DNA from: Pholis gunnellus
Taxonomy: Eukaryota > Chordata > Actinopteri > Perciformes > Pholidae
Assembly: GCA_910591455.2 (NCBI GenBank)
Contig: OU342816.1
Coordinates: 21,647,702-21,711,701, forward strand
Reading direction: 5' to 3'
Length of the DNA stretch: 64,000 nt
In this document: positions 51,981 to 63,964 of the stretch, one piece after another
How positions within the stretch are numbered: the first letter of the stretch is position 1
Layout of the letters: each line of letters starts with the position of its first letter
Notes under the pieces: model-generated
What the model was told of the DNA's origin: nothing
Databases searched by the model: none
What the model saw: the letters and a program-made list of their open reading frames with translations, nothing else
Translations under genes and position numbers: made by a program

Positions 51981-53900
51981 CTAGCTACACGAAAACAACC
52001 GATACCACCACAACTAAAGAGCCGTTATAACGGACATCTGGAGCCGTTTTATCATAGGTTTCTTAGAATTTCATGAAATTTCAAAAAAAATATGGATGAT
52101 AATAAAACTGGGTTTTGGGGTATTACGACCAAGGGCGACGTGGTACGCTAAATGAAGCTTAAATTTAACATTTAGAGCCATACATTTTTTAAATATGTTG
52201 GCATACTACAAAACGTTAAGATTGTCTGCATTTACGAGTATCTCAGTTTCCTTGGGGGCAAACAAATAATTTAAAACAGTTAACGGTTATAATTTTACTT
52301 ACCGATACACGTTAAAATTATTTAAGACTAAACCGTGTTTTGTAAAAAACATTTTTTTTAAAGAAATTATGTGCGAGATAAATGTCACGGTGGTGGGTTG
52401 GAAGGACTTGCGGAGGCGCAGGAAGAAATATTTTTAACGGTCAACCGTTACAGGCTGCCTCGAGCGTGCTTAGCGAAAGAGTTCTACGGTCGTTGTTTCG
52501 ACTCCATTAATACGCGGTTGAACCGTAACATAACCTACATTGTTAGCTATAAGCTTAAAGGAAACCCGTTAACGTCCGAGGCTGAGTAGCTTCACTGAAA
52601 GACAACTTGATTGATTATGTATATATATATTTTTATCAATGGGACTTAGCCCATAAACTTTGGCTTTGTATCAACAAGAAAATTTTCATCACATATGACA
52701 TACAAGCTCCCAATCTCCCTCTTCCTATAGCTAGCTACTCGACTGATAAGTTAACTTGCTAAACACTGGCTATGCACTAGCCTAGACAGCATGCTAGCGT
52801 CATTAGCATGTTAGCATCGATCGCTAGCTTGATATTATAACCATCACCATGTATATACACACAATAGGCTATGTAGCCAGACCCAGACATAAATTATACA
52901 TCAACCTAGTTGACATCTGTCACACTCAGATAAAATATTTAACTTGACAGACAATCCGTTGAACTTGAAGATCTGAAGACTGAACTCGTGAACTGTTTTT
53001 TGATTCGTGGAGAAAGTATTTTGAGTATTTTAAATACAAAATTACTCCACTCTAAAGTATTTTGTTACAAATTCCGTTCGATTTTTAATCGGCCCTATCA
53101 AATACAAATTACAAAATACTCAAAAGTAATTGAAATACGTATTTCAAATACAAGTAATAGAAATACTGCCCATCTCTGTGTAACCAATATGCACTTAAGT
53201 CTGTGCACATCACAGGCCTCTATTTGGTAGTTTGCAACACAATAAAGGTGCTTTATCTTATAATCTTGGGTATATGTAGTGTAGTAATACTGAAAATGTT
53301 CTTAAAAATTTACCGTGGTCTATAAACATTCAAAACAGAAAAGCTGCAGAAATGAACATTTCAAAAGTGATTTCTTGCTTGAAAACTGACTTTGATCTAG
53401 TTGTTTCAGATTCATTTTTCTTTTGATCGACTAATTAATGAATCATCTGATTGTTCCAGCTCCAAAGCACACCTTCATCATGCATTATGAGTTCCCTTCA
53501 TTGGGCGCCTCACAGCTAAAGACGTCCTCACTGCTTGTACGAGGTTAAAACAGAGCACAGACATCTTAACTGTTAAAGATCATTTTATTTGCCCAAATAC
53601 TTGAACTACAAGGACATAAGAACACCCTCAGCTATAGAAAACACCAAATTGTCAAATGATCAGCAGTATAAACTTGTAAAGCTTTGCAGTCTTAGATATC
53701 TCTATAAACCAACATACGGGAGAGAAGAAACAACTAAAAACAGGTGAATTAAACCAAAACCTCTCCCCTGTGAGTGAAAAACTCACTGGCCTCAGAAGTC
53801 ACAGATGAGGGTTCGCCAAATTAAAGCACTAACGAAACGATAAGCACTCGATACAAAAACAGTATTTACAGGAAAATTTACAACAGTTTTTAACCCTAAT
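51981..53900. other. Mostly unexplained stretch with a hAT-type MITE end
   Basis: A 72-codon plus-strand frame at 52371-52589 has no recognised match. About 52990-53178 is a repeat ending ACTGCCCATCTCTG, the complement of CAGAGATGGGCAGT, a common fish hAT-type terminus. The rest shows nothing coding. Confidence 0.4.
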
Positions 53901-53902
53901 TC

Positions 53903-55788
53903 CCCCGGCAACTCGACTCCCCAAATCCCTTTTCAAACTCCCATTTATCAATATCAGCATCACCTTTCTTACTCTCTCCCCGAAATATTTAAATAGTCCA
54001 CGCTGGTTTTTGTTTCAGACAGGGATGAGACTCGTAATGGTCTAAATCAGTCCATTACTAACAGATTACTGCTAGTTGCCACGCATCTGTTTGTGGACCC
54101 ACGATGACACGTCATGGAAGTTGTGTCGTTAGTCGGTTTTCAACCAACGATACGGAAACTTACTAAAGACTTTTGGGGGGAGGGGGGGAGGTAAAGATTT
54201 AACAATATATCTACATTCATGTATTGGTATGACGTCCCCACACAGGACCAGACATGCACGCTGCAGTCACATCATGGTATGCAACAGAACAGTAAAAACA
54301 GCACACAGTAAAGCAAAGAAATAAACACTCACACCCTCATATATACACAGTTCGGAGCATGCATGTGTTACGGGTCCCAGGAATGGGACCACAGCAACAA
54401 AAGGAAAATTCTGTAGGACACAGATACAGTTTAACAAACACCAAGACACCAGCCGTTCAGTTGTTCTTCCAGATCAGATCTGAGGAGTGAGCGGGTGTCA
54501 CACCCTAAAGCAACCTGCGTGCAACTGCTCCGGTGTCAATAGTTCCTCCTCAGGCGCTGCAATTCTTTCCTGTCCCTCTGTTCGGTCCATATGTTCCGAT
54601 TACACTCTGTAAATTACTTCAGTCCCTCAAACCATGTTCTACATATTTAAATCAGTTATTAAATCATTGTGGTCACATTTTTGGGTGTGCCACACGCTCC
54701 CCAACAAACAAAAGTGGCTCCCGACACTTGACTGTTATTTTTCCTGATACCTCTTTTAACTCATAACAATACACATACAAAATAAAGACACCCTCCCAAT
54801 GTATGAGGTACCCAAGACCTTAAAGAATTTTCTAGATACTCCATACTAATACTGTCACCTATTTAATAGCAATGCATGGGATAGGTGACTGGGAGATATG
54901 TGGTTGGGATGATGTGTGCGGGTTGGGTATGACTGTGGGTATTGGTATGTATAACAGGTTGGCTGTATCCCTATAGCACGAACGAAGAGTCGTGGTTGGT
55001 AGGTTGGTTGACCAAGGGAGGGGTAAGTAAACATCTGGCCAGGTCGCGGGGTGTGTGTTGGGCCCAGTCTCTCGGACTTCTTCATCTGAATCATCTGCCT
55101 GCAACAACACCGGTTCCTCGCAAGGTTCAGGTTCAACAACGGGTGACATACACTCATGTCGTCCCTCTTGGTCCTCTTCAACTGCACTTTCTCTTCCATG
55201 TTCGGGTCCCTCGACTCTTGGCTCAGCTCAGCGCTGCTCAGTTCGTCTCACGAAGACGTCGGCCCGGTTCAGTCCGAATCAGAATCCGACGACCCCTGGG
55301 AATTCGATTCGCTGCTGCTGTCCTCCGATCATCACAAATCAGATTCCAACAAACATTTTAGAGTCTCTTTTACAGGCACATAATATGCAAACCTATCAGT
55401 CCTGTTCTCATCTCGTCTTAAAAACATTTTCTTAGGCTCAAAATATCAGGGCCCTTTTGTACACCTGGTCCATCTAATTGGACCAGCCATACCACCTACA
55501 GGTAAGTCTATTGCTATCTATCTATGTATAATAAATATTTACAGAATTTTACCCACCCCAACCATACCAATATTAATTAACAACTATATATAAATAAGTC
55601 CTATACCTAACGTAAATAATCACCCATAAGTTATCTAACTAAATACAGCAACACATATGTTCACTTCCCCCTACCTGCTTCCTGTAGTTGGTATTTCCCA
55701 GAACTATAAATGGGTGCTCAGGCCCCCGGGGAAGTAATTTGCCCGAACACCCTGGGAAGAGGAAACAGGCAGAGGTAATTTGTTGCTC

Positions 55789-55800
<12 letters not shown>
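53903..55800. repeat. Large repeat copy 2, with the empty LTR site
   Basis: Matches copy 1 from CCCCCGGCAACTCGACTCC. It has a 10-bp extra segment near 54655, and lacks the LTR and two internal segments at about 55048 and 55065. It ends with the three-copy block and an AT microsatellite. Confidence 0.75.
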
Positions 55801-55825
<25 letters not shown>

Positions 55826-55828
<3 letters not shown>

Positions 55829-58758
55829 TGATGGCGAGATGAAGCCTCATGAGGCATCGAACCACTTCAGCCAATTGGTTCGAGAAAGGGTTCATTACTC
55901 GAAGCTTCATGTGCACACGACACCGCCTAGTGGCCAAAAGTATAATCACAGGCAGCTGTATCTGAACCACAATGTGATGCATTGAATTGTTGTGTCTGTT
56001 ATGGCTGTTGGGAATGACTGAATTACAAAAATGTATGCCCAAATAATTTCTGTAAATAAATGATCACATATGTGCATAATAAAATATGTTTTGAATGTAT
56101 CCTGTGTGTGAACATTTTCCCAAAATGGTAGTGTCGTATGGTAAGGCAGGTGGTGTAATAATGTTATTATGTCACTTTAGGGAAATGGCATGGGCTTAAG
56201 CAGGCAGGACAGTGAAAGTGCTTGTGGAACTAGGAAGAGAGGACTGAATATGCTTGTGGAACTTGGACAGTGATGTACAGGACAGGGGACATTTTATTCA
56301 TTTTTATTCAGAAATAACAGTTTCTCAACAGTTTTTGGTTTTAAACGATTCCTTTTTTTGGACACAACCTCTCCGGCCTTTGAAAACACCCTTTCACAGG
56401 GTACAGAAGACGCTGACGTGCACAAAAACGCAAGAGCTAGTCTATATAAATGTCGATAAAGAAATTTTTGCCTCTCCCAGTACACCAGAGGGTTTTCCAG
56501 CCTGCTTATATTTGGCTCAGATAGGTAGCGCTGGACCTCCACAGTGGCATCTGCTGTTACATTTTGAGTTTTCTGTGCCTCCATGACGCTGGTGTCCAAA
56601 CGATGCCACAGTTTGCTACCTAAGAAGAAACCACAGATCATGTTACGAAGTGTTTTCATCGGATTAATTAATCTCAAAATGTAAAATAATAGATTACCTC
56701 CTGTGACATCATGAGAGGTGGAAGCCTGGGGGATTTCCTCTCTGCTTTGTGTTGACCGTATTATGGCGGCACACTCGGAGGTCAGTCGTTTGATTGCTTC
56801 GTTTGCTTTTGTTTGGCTAAAAAATCCTATTACCTTAAATCGGGGGTCCAGGAGGGTAGCAAGAGACATTATGCTCATTGACTGCAAAGTGTACAGCTTC
56901 TCCCGGAGTTGCCTGATGAGCTGGTTTCCCATTTCCAATGCGGCTGCAGGTGCTGGCTTTGTCATTTCCTCCTGAAGGGTGTGCTCCAGCATCTTCACGA
57001 GGGGAACAACTTTGGAGGCAGACACATTTTCCTCTGCCGACAGCTCTACAGTGGCATCCAAGAAGGGAGACAGCAAAGACAGGCACGCCCCAACAATGTT
57101 GAATTCTTCTGCTGTTAGGAAGGGGACGTCATGTTGTAAACCAGCTAACGCTGCTCCTACTGGCTCCCTTTGCTCCATCAAACGTTGGAGCATCAAATAC
57201 GTGCTGTTCCATCTGGTCTCCACTTCTTGCATAAGCTTCATGTTAGCCATCCCCAGATGAAGTTGCACTTGTGTAAGCTTCTCCTTTAAAGATACAAATG
57301 AGTAGGCCATTAAATGACTGCAGTAGGAACACAGACAAACTATTAGTGTTATTAGAAATTGGAATAAAAGGAAAGAGCATACCTTAGCAGTGGTGCTGCT
57401 TCTAAAGAAGCCAACCAGCTTCCGTGCTTTGGCCCGGATGCCAGAGAGCACAGGCTGCTGGTCAAGTGCCTTCTTCACGATCAGATTGAGTGTGTGCGCA
57501 ATGCAAATATGGTGCCGAAGCTTCAGCTCTCTCACACAGGCAACCATATTGGGAGCACCATCAGTGACCATGCATGTCACCTTATTAGTGATTCCCCATT
57601 CCTCCATCAAGGAGGCTTTCACACAAGCTATATTTTCAGCAGTGTGTGATTGGGGGAATGCCTTCACTCCTAACAGCACTGAACTGAGCTTGGTATTCTC
57701 ACCCACAAAATGGCATGTTACTGCCAGGTAGGCATCCATATTGATGGATGTCCACATGTCAGACGTAAGGCTAACAGCAACCACCGTTTCCATTTTAGCC
57801 TTAGCCTTCTCCTTAGCCAACTCATACTTGGCCTCCACCATGGCCTTCAGAGCCTAAAAGAAAAAAAATATAGTGCTGAACTGTGAGACACAATAAAGTA
57901 CTCTTGTTTCATGCATGCACCCACCCATACACACTTGCCTTGTAGGGATAACATAATTAGGATCCAGTTTGGACACAAATGCCCTGAATCCAACATCATC
58001 CACAACAGTGAAAGGCTGTGTGTCCTTCACTATCATGGAGACGAGGGCTTCATCCAGCTCTTGTTTTCTGGTGGCTGGTTAAAAGACAATACATACAGTG
58101 TCTGTTACCTGTCTTTATTTGCACAATAAACAAAAGTGAACAGGGACAAATTGTGATGGTGCATTTGTATTATTGTAATGACTTACCATGGCTGGGTGAA
58201 GCTCCAGTTTCCTCCTTATTCTCATGCAAGGCACGGTAATGCATGGATGAGGTGTTGTTATTGTACCCCAACTCCCTGGAGCACAATAAACACCGCACCT
58301 TTAAATAAAATAAGAAACTGTGAAAAATACCGTTCTTGATAAGCAAACCTAATGAGTCTGAAATAGAGTTAGATTTAGCTTACCTTATTAGGAGTTATTA
58401 AATCAAAGTGTTCCCACACAGGGGAAATCCTCCTCTTCCTAGCTGGCTCCATCTTATCACCAATCCTTCTCACCTCACTCTCCTAACTCTCCGAACTATC
58501 TCTCTCTCCAAACTCTCAACCAACAACACACATTTTGAATGGAGCCTGAGGGGTTTATATTGCTGTCAAACCTCCCGGCAAAATCTGAACCGCTTGCCGA
58601 AGCAGTCACGTGGTACAGCCGGGTAGCGAGGCTTCGGACGTCATCATTTTTGGCTCCTCCCCTACATGAAGCAAGCCTCGATACGCGCTTCGAGGAAACG
58701 CCCCCTCCATTACTCGACACACGCTTCGAAGCGTCGGCACATCTCGTAACAACACTAG
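55826..58758 (-). mobile_element. hAT element 2 (BED-finger, Ac-like), apparently complete
   Basis: Left end TAGTGATGGCGAGATG and right end (minus strand) TAGTGTTGTTACGAGATG are imperfect inverted repeats. Subterminal regions are rich in TTCGA motifs (CTCGAAGCTTCATG on the left; CGCTTCGAGG and CGCTTCGAAGCG on the right), possible transposase sites. An 8-bp target duplication is not visible; the left flank is an AT microsatellite that could have erased it. Confidence 0.75.
56294..58452 (-). CDS. hAT-family transposase, intact, six exons
   Basis: Exons 58452-58384, 58298-58187, 58074-57935, 57853-57383, 57283-56698 and 56619-56294 give 1704 nt, 567 codons plus stop, all in phase. Order: a BED finger split over exons 1-2 (VWEHFDLITPNK / VRCLLCSRELGY ... 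MHYRALH); a linker; the catalytic core with SLTSDMWTSINMDAYLAV, CMVTDGAPNM and HICIAHTLNL; and the C-terminal region with VYWERQKF, SSVPCERVFSKAGEV and KKRNRLKPK. The two core aspartates and the C-terminal glutamate expected for hAT are present. The last two introns (57382-57284, 99 nt; 56697-56620, 78 nt) are multiples of three without stops, so one 515-residue frame runs through them. Known role: cut-and-paste transposition. Host domestication is possible but the TIRs argue for a transposon. Confidence 0.8.
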
Positions 58759-58829
58759 AAAACACATCATAGCTTATATCTATAAGCCTGTGTTTTATAG
58801 TATACTGAATAATATTATATGATATATAT

Positions 58830-58833
58830 TATA

Positions 58834-58888
<55 letters not shown>
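58830..58888. repeat. (TA)n microsatellite
   Basis: About 25 TA units just outside hAT element 2. Confidence 0.9.
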
Positions 58889-58889
<1 letters not shown>

Positions 58890-59320
58890 CTGAATTCCCT
58901 GTGAGGGTGACTAAAATAAGATGTCCTGACGTGTTTATCAAAGTGTTATTGACTGTTTTTTTTTGTGTTGGAATAAATGTTAAATATTTAACTGCAAAGT
59001 AGTAATGCGTGTTTGATACCTTAATTTTTTTGCATTAAATCATACTGGGATGTTTGCTGAAATTGATTGGATGGCCCTACCAAGAAAATGTTCCACCAGT
59101 CGTCACTGATTATATGTCATTTCTTTCCATAGAATAGATCATGTATTTCACGTCTATGTAGAACATATTTAGTCTTGCTGATCTGACATTAAACCGCAGT
59201 GAAGAAGCACAGAGGGGAGGCAAACTACCTCTGCCTCAATGAAACGTGAAACAATGCACACCATTACAAAGGCAGAGTTTGACTAAATATGCCAATTTAA
59301 TGTAACACAATAACACTTAA

Positions 59321-59859
59321 CCCTCCTGTTATGTTCGTTTTTTAGGTACAGCCATGATGTTCGCGGGTCAATATGACCCGGTGCAGGTTTAATCATCCAA
59401 AAGTTGTCAGAAACCAAAAAATCCTAATAAATATAGTTTGTACCTCATCACCAACACCCTTACTAACAATTCAATCAGTTTTTAGTGGAATGGAGTTATT
59501 CCCCCCTCCATAGATCATAGTTCAATGAGGGTAACTCACTCGTTTTAATGAAAAATACATGTTAAAACAATTTTTTAGGTACATTGGAAAAACCTAGATG
59601 TAAATTGCATTAGTCTACCATAACATGTATTTTCTTCTAAATTTTTTTTACATTTTGAAACTTTCTTTTTTTCATGGGGTGATGTAGATAAATGGAGAAG
59701 AGACACCTCTGCTGTTCAGGGTCATATTGACCCGCTCACTCAAAATCAAGCCAAATGAGTCATAAGGATTTGTATTGAAAGTAAACTGTATTTATGTTTA
59801 TTTATAGTGTTAAGAAACACACATTTACAAAAATGAACAAGATATCAACACAATGAACG

Positions 59860-59923
<64 letters not shown>

Positions 59924-60245
59924 TGGGGTGAAACATGTTGGGAGGAGTAAGAGATACTTTGTCTCACATTTTCAAAGAAAGAAATGGTCTAAACTTGACC
60001 CCTTTGATCCCTTATAGCCTCCACTTCACTGCCGGGTCAAATTGACCCCGAACATCATCTCTGTTATATAAACCTGCAGGGGGGGGTTGCAAATACATGA
60101 TATTTTTTATTTATTTTTTTTCACGTAGATTACCCTAATTAAGGCAAGCAGAAGAAGTTTCATACAGAAAAAAAAATTGTAAATATTTTTTCTAGATTTT
60201 CAAACTTTGAAACGGGTCAATTTGACCCGCAACATAACAGGAGGG
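59321..60245. mobile_element. TTAA-flanked non-autonomous element, piggyBac-type
   Basis: Ends CCCTCCTGTTATGTTCG and (right, complement) CCCTCCTGTTATGTTGCG are inverted repeats of about 18 bp, flanked by TTAA at 59317-59320 and 60246-60249, the piggyBac target. The interior has repeated 'GGTCAA-TATGACCC'-like palindromes at 59369, 59728, 60033 and 60215 and a (TG)n tract at 59864-59920, and no transposase. Confidence 0.8.
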
Positions 60246-60388
60246 TTAATACAAACATTTAAATATGAAGGGACAAAAAAGAACATAATGAAAACATGAA
60301 TAAACTAATACATTGCAAATAAGAATACGAATAAATGAACATGAACAGCAGTGAACAGTAAACAGTGAACAGCAGTGAGCAGTGAACA

Positions 60389-60444
60389 GGTCATCAACAT
60401 TGCTACTGCATAGATATATCTATGCAGTGGCAATGTTGATGACC
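60389..60444. repeat. 56-bp palindrome spanning a stop codon
   Basis: Arms 60389-60414 and 60419-60444 are reverse complements with one mismatch, around the 4-base loop TATA. The right arm is the last eight codons and stop of the OB-fold-like gene. An AGTGAACAGC-like minisatellite precedes it (60340-60388). Confidence 0.9.
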
Positions 60445-61837
60445 TGGTTCCCCTTCAACTTTATCTTTACTCTAAGTGGGGGGTCGATGAGCAAGTCCTC
60501 CATTGGGGTCCACAGAGCCTCTGAGATGTTTGCGGTACGGCCGTCATCAAGCAGGAGGCTCAGGGTCCCTGGCTCACCCTCAATGTCCATTACCCCGAAC
60601 GCTCCCACCACGTCCTCTGAGCTGACCTCCTGTCGAGAGAAACGTAGACATCACGTTCCCTTCTGTTAAATATTCTCCCTCTGTCACCAATCACTCAAAC
60701 ATCAATCGTAGCTATTCCTTACCATTTTTAAAAAATCCAAATAAATAACCTAGCCCGTAGGCGTTGCTTATTAATTATGAATGTCATCCTTTGTTCATAT
60801 TTGTGTTATTAATGTCACTTCAAATATATTTTATGTACATAGTATACATTCACAACATCACTTCAGTAGACTTTGCTGTGTGTATTTTGAAGATGTGATT
60901 GTGTAAAAAAAATGAATGTCAATAACATTTTAAAAATGTAATAATAAATACAACAGCAACAACCAAGTAGGGCTACCTCTATTTTTGTGAACTGGGTGGA
61001 CTGCAGCTGCATCCCGTAGTCCGTCTCTGTCCGTTTTAGGTGGGACACTTTGAGCCGTGCCCCAATCTGCAGCTTCTTCTCCACCGAAGCTTCCCTCCAC
61101 AGACACAGCGAGAGCTGTGTATCCCCCTGTTGAAGGTCATGTGAAATAATATTTTAATTTGTAATTCTCTTCCTCTATATCTATATATATCTATATAAGT
61201 CGATTGCCTACCTGCTGCAGTTTGATATTGCGCATGGGGAATGCGTCCTTTGGCTTCGTAATTTTTTTCAATGTGGACAGCTGAAAAAGATGGAATTGTG
61301 AGTGAATTCACATTTTATACAAACTCTTACACTTTTTTCCTTATATATACACCACCATAGGCTAAAACTGAACTTACTTCGATTACATCCCACTCCACGG
61401 TCACTAGGCCCTTTGCCTCACTGCAGCTACTGAGTGGGGTCAGCGCAGAGATGGGACGTATCAAGGCCTCCGCCTGCTGCGTCAGCGCCTCTGCCATATG
61501 TATTGGCGCGCTTCGGAAGAACATGGTCTCTCTACTAATATTAATAATATATGGCGGCGACTGCCCTCTTAAGGAGAGTCCCTTTACAAAGTAACTTCTA
61601 CCCTCCTGAAATTTGGAAGAAAACTCCTCGTAGATGGTTACTTTGGCCACCGACTTTCCGTCTGAAACGGCGGCCAGCACATTGTTCTTTGTGGACGCTG
61701 CTCTTGCACCAGATGCATCGAACTCCCAGGCCACCACCCTGGGCTGCTACGCTACCATCACGATGCAAAGGTGGATTGGTGGTGGCCTGAAATATGGCGT
61801 GGGAGGCTTTGTCCATATAAGACTGTGTAAAGCCATT
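60420..61837 (-). CDS. Four-exon OB-fold-like nucleic-acid-binding protein, one internal stop
   Basis: Exons 61837-61378, 61280-61212, 61126-60977 and 60629-60420 have canonical sites and stay in phase. The first exon has an ATG at 61836 (MALHSLIWTKPPTPYF) but meets TAG at 61749-61747 after 29 codons. The frame then continues QPRVVAWEFDASGARAAS for 265 codons to the final TAG. Features: alternating beta-like stretches (VAKVTIYEEF, LVTVEWDVIE, DTQLSLCLWREASVEKKLQI, TLSLLLDDGRTANISEALW), a pattern suggesting OB folds like those of replication protein A. The family is not firmly identified; similar multi-copy genes accompany transposons in fish. Splice conservation suggests a young pseudogene, or that translation starts elsewhere. 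Confidence 0.5.
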
Positions 61838-62085
61838 CTGAAATAATAGAATAAACACGAAGTAGGATAAGTTAGGGAGTAGGCCAGTACACATTTTTTA
61901 TCTGTAACGATTCTTTTATTTCATAGTGTGTTGCCTCTTTAGCAAATTATTATTAGAAACGAGAGTATTTCGTATTAAAGAGTGCGAACAGTTTACCTAC
62001 AACAAGAGATAGATGCCCGCTATTTGGAAGTAGGCTAACGATAGCTAGCAATGTTTAAAAAATAGCAATTTCATTTCATTAAGAA

Positions 62086-62150
<65 letters not shown>
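62086..62150. repeat. (CT)n(AT)n compound microsatellite
   Basis: About 15 CT units followed by about 18 AT units, upstream (minus-strand sense) of the OB-fold-like gene. Confidence 0.9.
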
Positions 62151-62155
<5 letters not shown>

Positions 62156-62819
62156 CCTGGACTCAATTCATGTCAGGTATTCTTAATATCATTCAAATTA
62201 TTAACACATTTAAGAGGAACAACACTTACCTCTCTCTCTCGACTTTTCAGGTAGGACAGACGACTTTAGTGAAAATCAGTCACTGATAATGTCGGAGATC
62301 TTCTGAGCCTCAGTAAATTCGTTTCATCTGAATGCTTTAGACATAACAACCATGGAATTAATACTTTTTATTGGAACGAAATACACAACACAGACAGTGA
62401 TTGGCGAACAAAACAAAACAAAAACACACACACACACACACACAAGGTCCAAAGCGGTGAGATGAGAAGCGCTCTTTGAGCGCAGGTGTTCTCTGTGGTA
62501 CAATGGCTGATAACAATTATTTGTCCAGACTGAGTTGAAAGAGCTGACTGTTGATCTTTTCAAAATGTGATGATTCAAATCGTAAGCTAACCTTTAAATT
62601 ATCGAGTGATATTAAGAAAGCATGTCACAAATTAGCATCTCAGAGTTTAAAAATTAATGAAAGTCCCCGAAAGTTGACCCGTTTTTACATTTGACAGCAG
62701 TAAAATAAACATCATTCCTTTTGCCTAAAATTTGATGACTTCTCCTAAAGTGACTGAAAATACAAAAAAATTAAAATATTTAAAAATGGGATACTTTTGA
62801 ACAGGTGCTACACATTTTT

Positions 62820-63964
62820 TGTACACTGAGGCTGTTTCGGGTCAAATTTGACCCGTATCTATTGAGATGGATTTTAGATTTACTAGTGATATACTAGTGT
62901 GGGTCAAATCAAGGAAAATGGTGGTTTTAGGGCATCTTGAAACTGTAGAGGCCATGTTAGTGTGTATTTCTTATGGGACAGTGGTGACAGAGTTCAATTA
63001 AAAAAAAGAAAAGAAATTGAGACCTCGACACTGTTACGAGAACTGTCTGTGTTCCAACAACATTTGCCCAGGTTCCCGCAGAGACAGACACCTGCTGGTC
63101 TTTGAAGGGGCATGGGGAGCGTCGAAACAGTGAAATAGTAAAACAGCACAGGAGTGATCACTGTGCACAAAGGGAACAGAAGTCATCCAGAAGTCAGAGG
63201 GTGCCTTGTCACAGACACAAGATCTGCACCTGCAAGCACAAGCACCTGCAATATTATCAAATAATCTACAAAGTAACACATTTGAATCTATTAGGGTTGG
63301 GAGGGTGGTGGTGGGGGGGTTCATAACATTTTAAAAGGTACCTGAGCTGCCATTTCAGTGACTGACATCATGGCAGCAAGATTTAGTGTGCAACAGGCCC
63401 TTGATCTGTTCTTCCAAGATGAGGAGGTTGATTTGGAGGATGTGTCAGAGCAGGAAGACAATGTGGAAGAAAGCTCTGATTACTGACTGATTATTGATTA
63501 GTTTATAATAAGCATTTTATTATGTAATGTTTTGTGTTCTTAGTGGTAAATGTTGAATTAATATTGATATTTACGATGTCTTATGATATAGCAGTGGGGA
63601 CAGCATTTAATGGTTGCAATTATTAAACATGGTTATATTATAAACAGTTCCAGAATGTTCATGCCATTTTCAAATTCAATGAAATATATTTAAGTCATTA
63701 TGGCTTTTTATGTCTTATGTAAAACAGGACATGATAATGTGTAATAGTAGATGTTTTTCTCCAATAACGAATGTTGTAAAACTTAAAAAATACACTCTCC
63801 CTGCTTTCTGAAACATTTATTAATGAGACATAGGCTATTTTAGACATTCTAAATAGATCTGTAGTTTAAAATTTGGTATAGACACTATGAGGGAATTCTT
63901 GGTCCGGGTCAAAATTGACCCAAACCATACTGTGAAGGCATTAAATATGAACAGTATGTTAGGG
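62820..63964 (+). mobile_element. piggyBac-type element remnant
   Basis: The right end reads AACAGTATGTTAGGG followed by TTAA (63965-63968). Two near-palindromic GGGTCAAATTTGACCC-like motifs lie at about 62838 and 63905, as in subterminal regions of such elements. It contains a short transposase N-terminal frame at 63370. The left end was not identified; 62820 is only where the typical motifs start. Confidence 0.45.
63370..63486 (+). pseudogene. N-terminal fragment of a piggyBac-type transposase
   Basis: 38 codons: MAARFSVQQALDLFF then an acidic stretch (DLEDVSEQEDNVEESSDY) and TGA. The start and the acidic run resemble N-termini of vertebrate piggyBac-derived transposases (PGBD4-like), which are about 580 residues. 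The DDD catalytic domain and the cysteine-rich end are absent, so it is an internal-deletion remnant. The family assignment rests on memory of the N-terminal pattern. Confidence 0.5.

Noticed and set aside
56718..57260. Plus-strand frames opposite the hAT transposase
   Set aside because: Antisense shadows of an intact conserved coding sequence.
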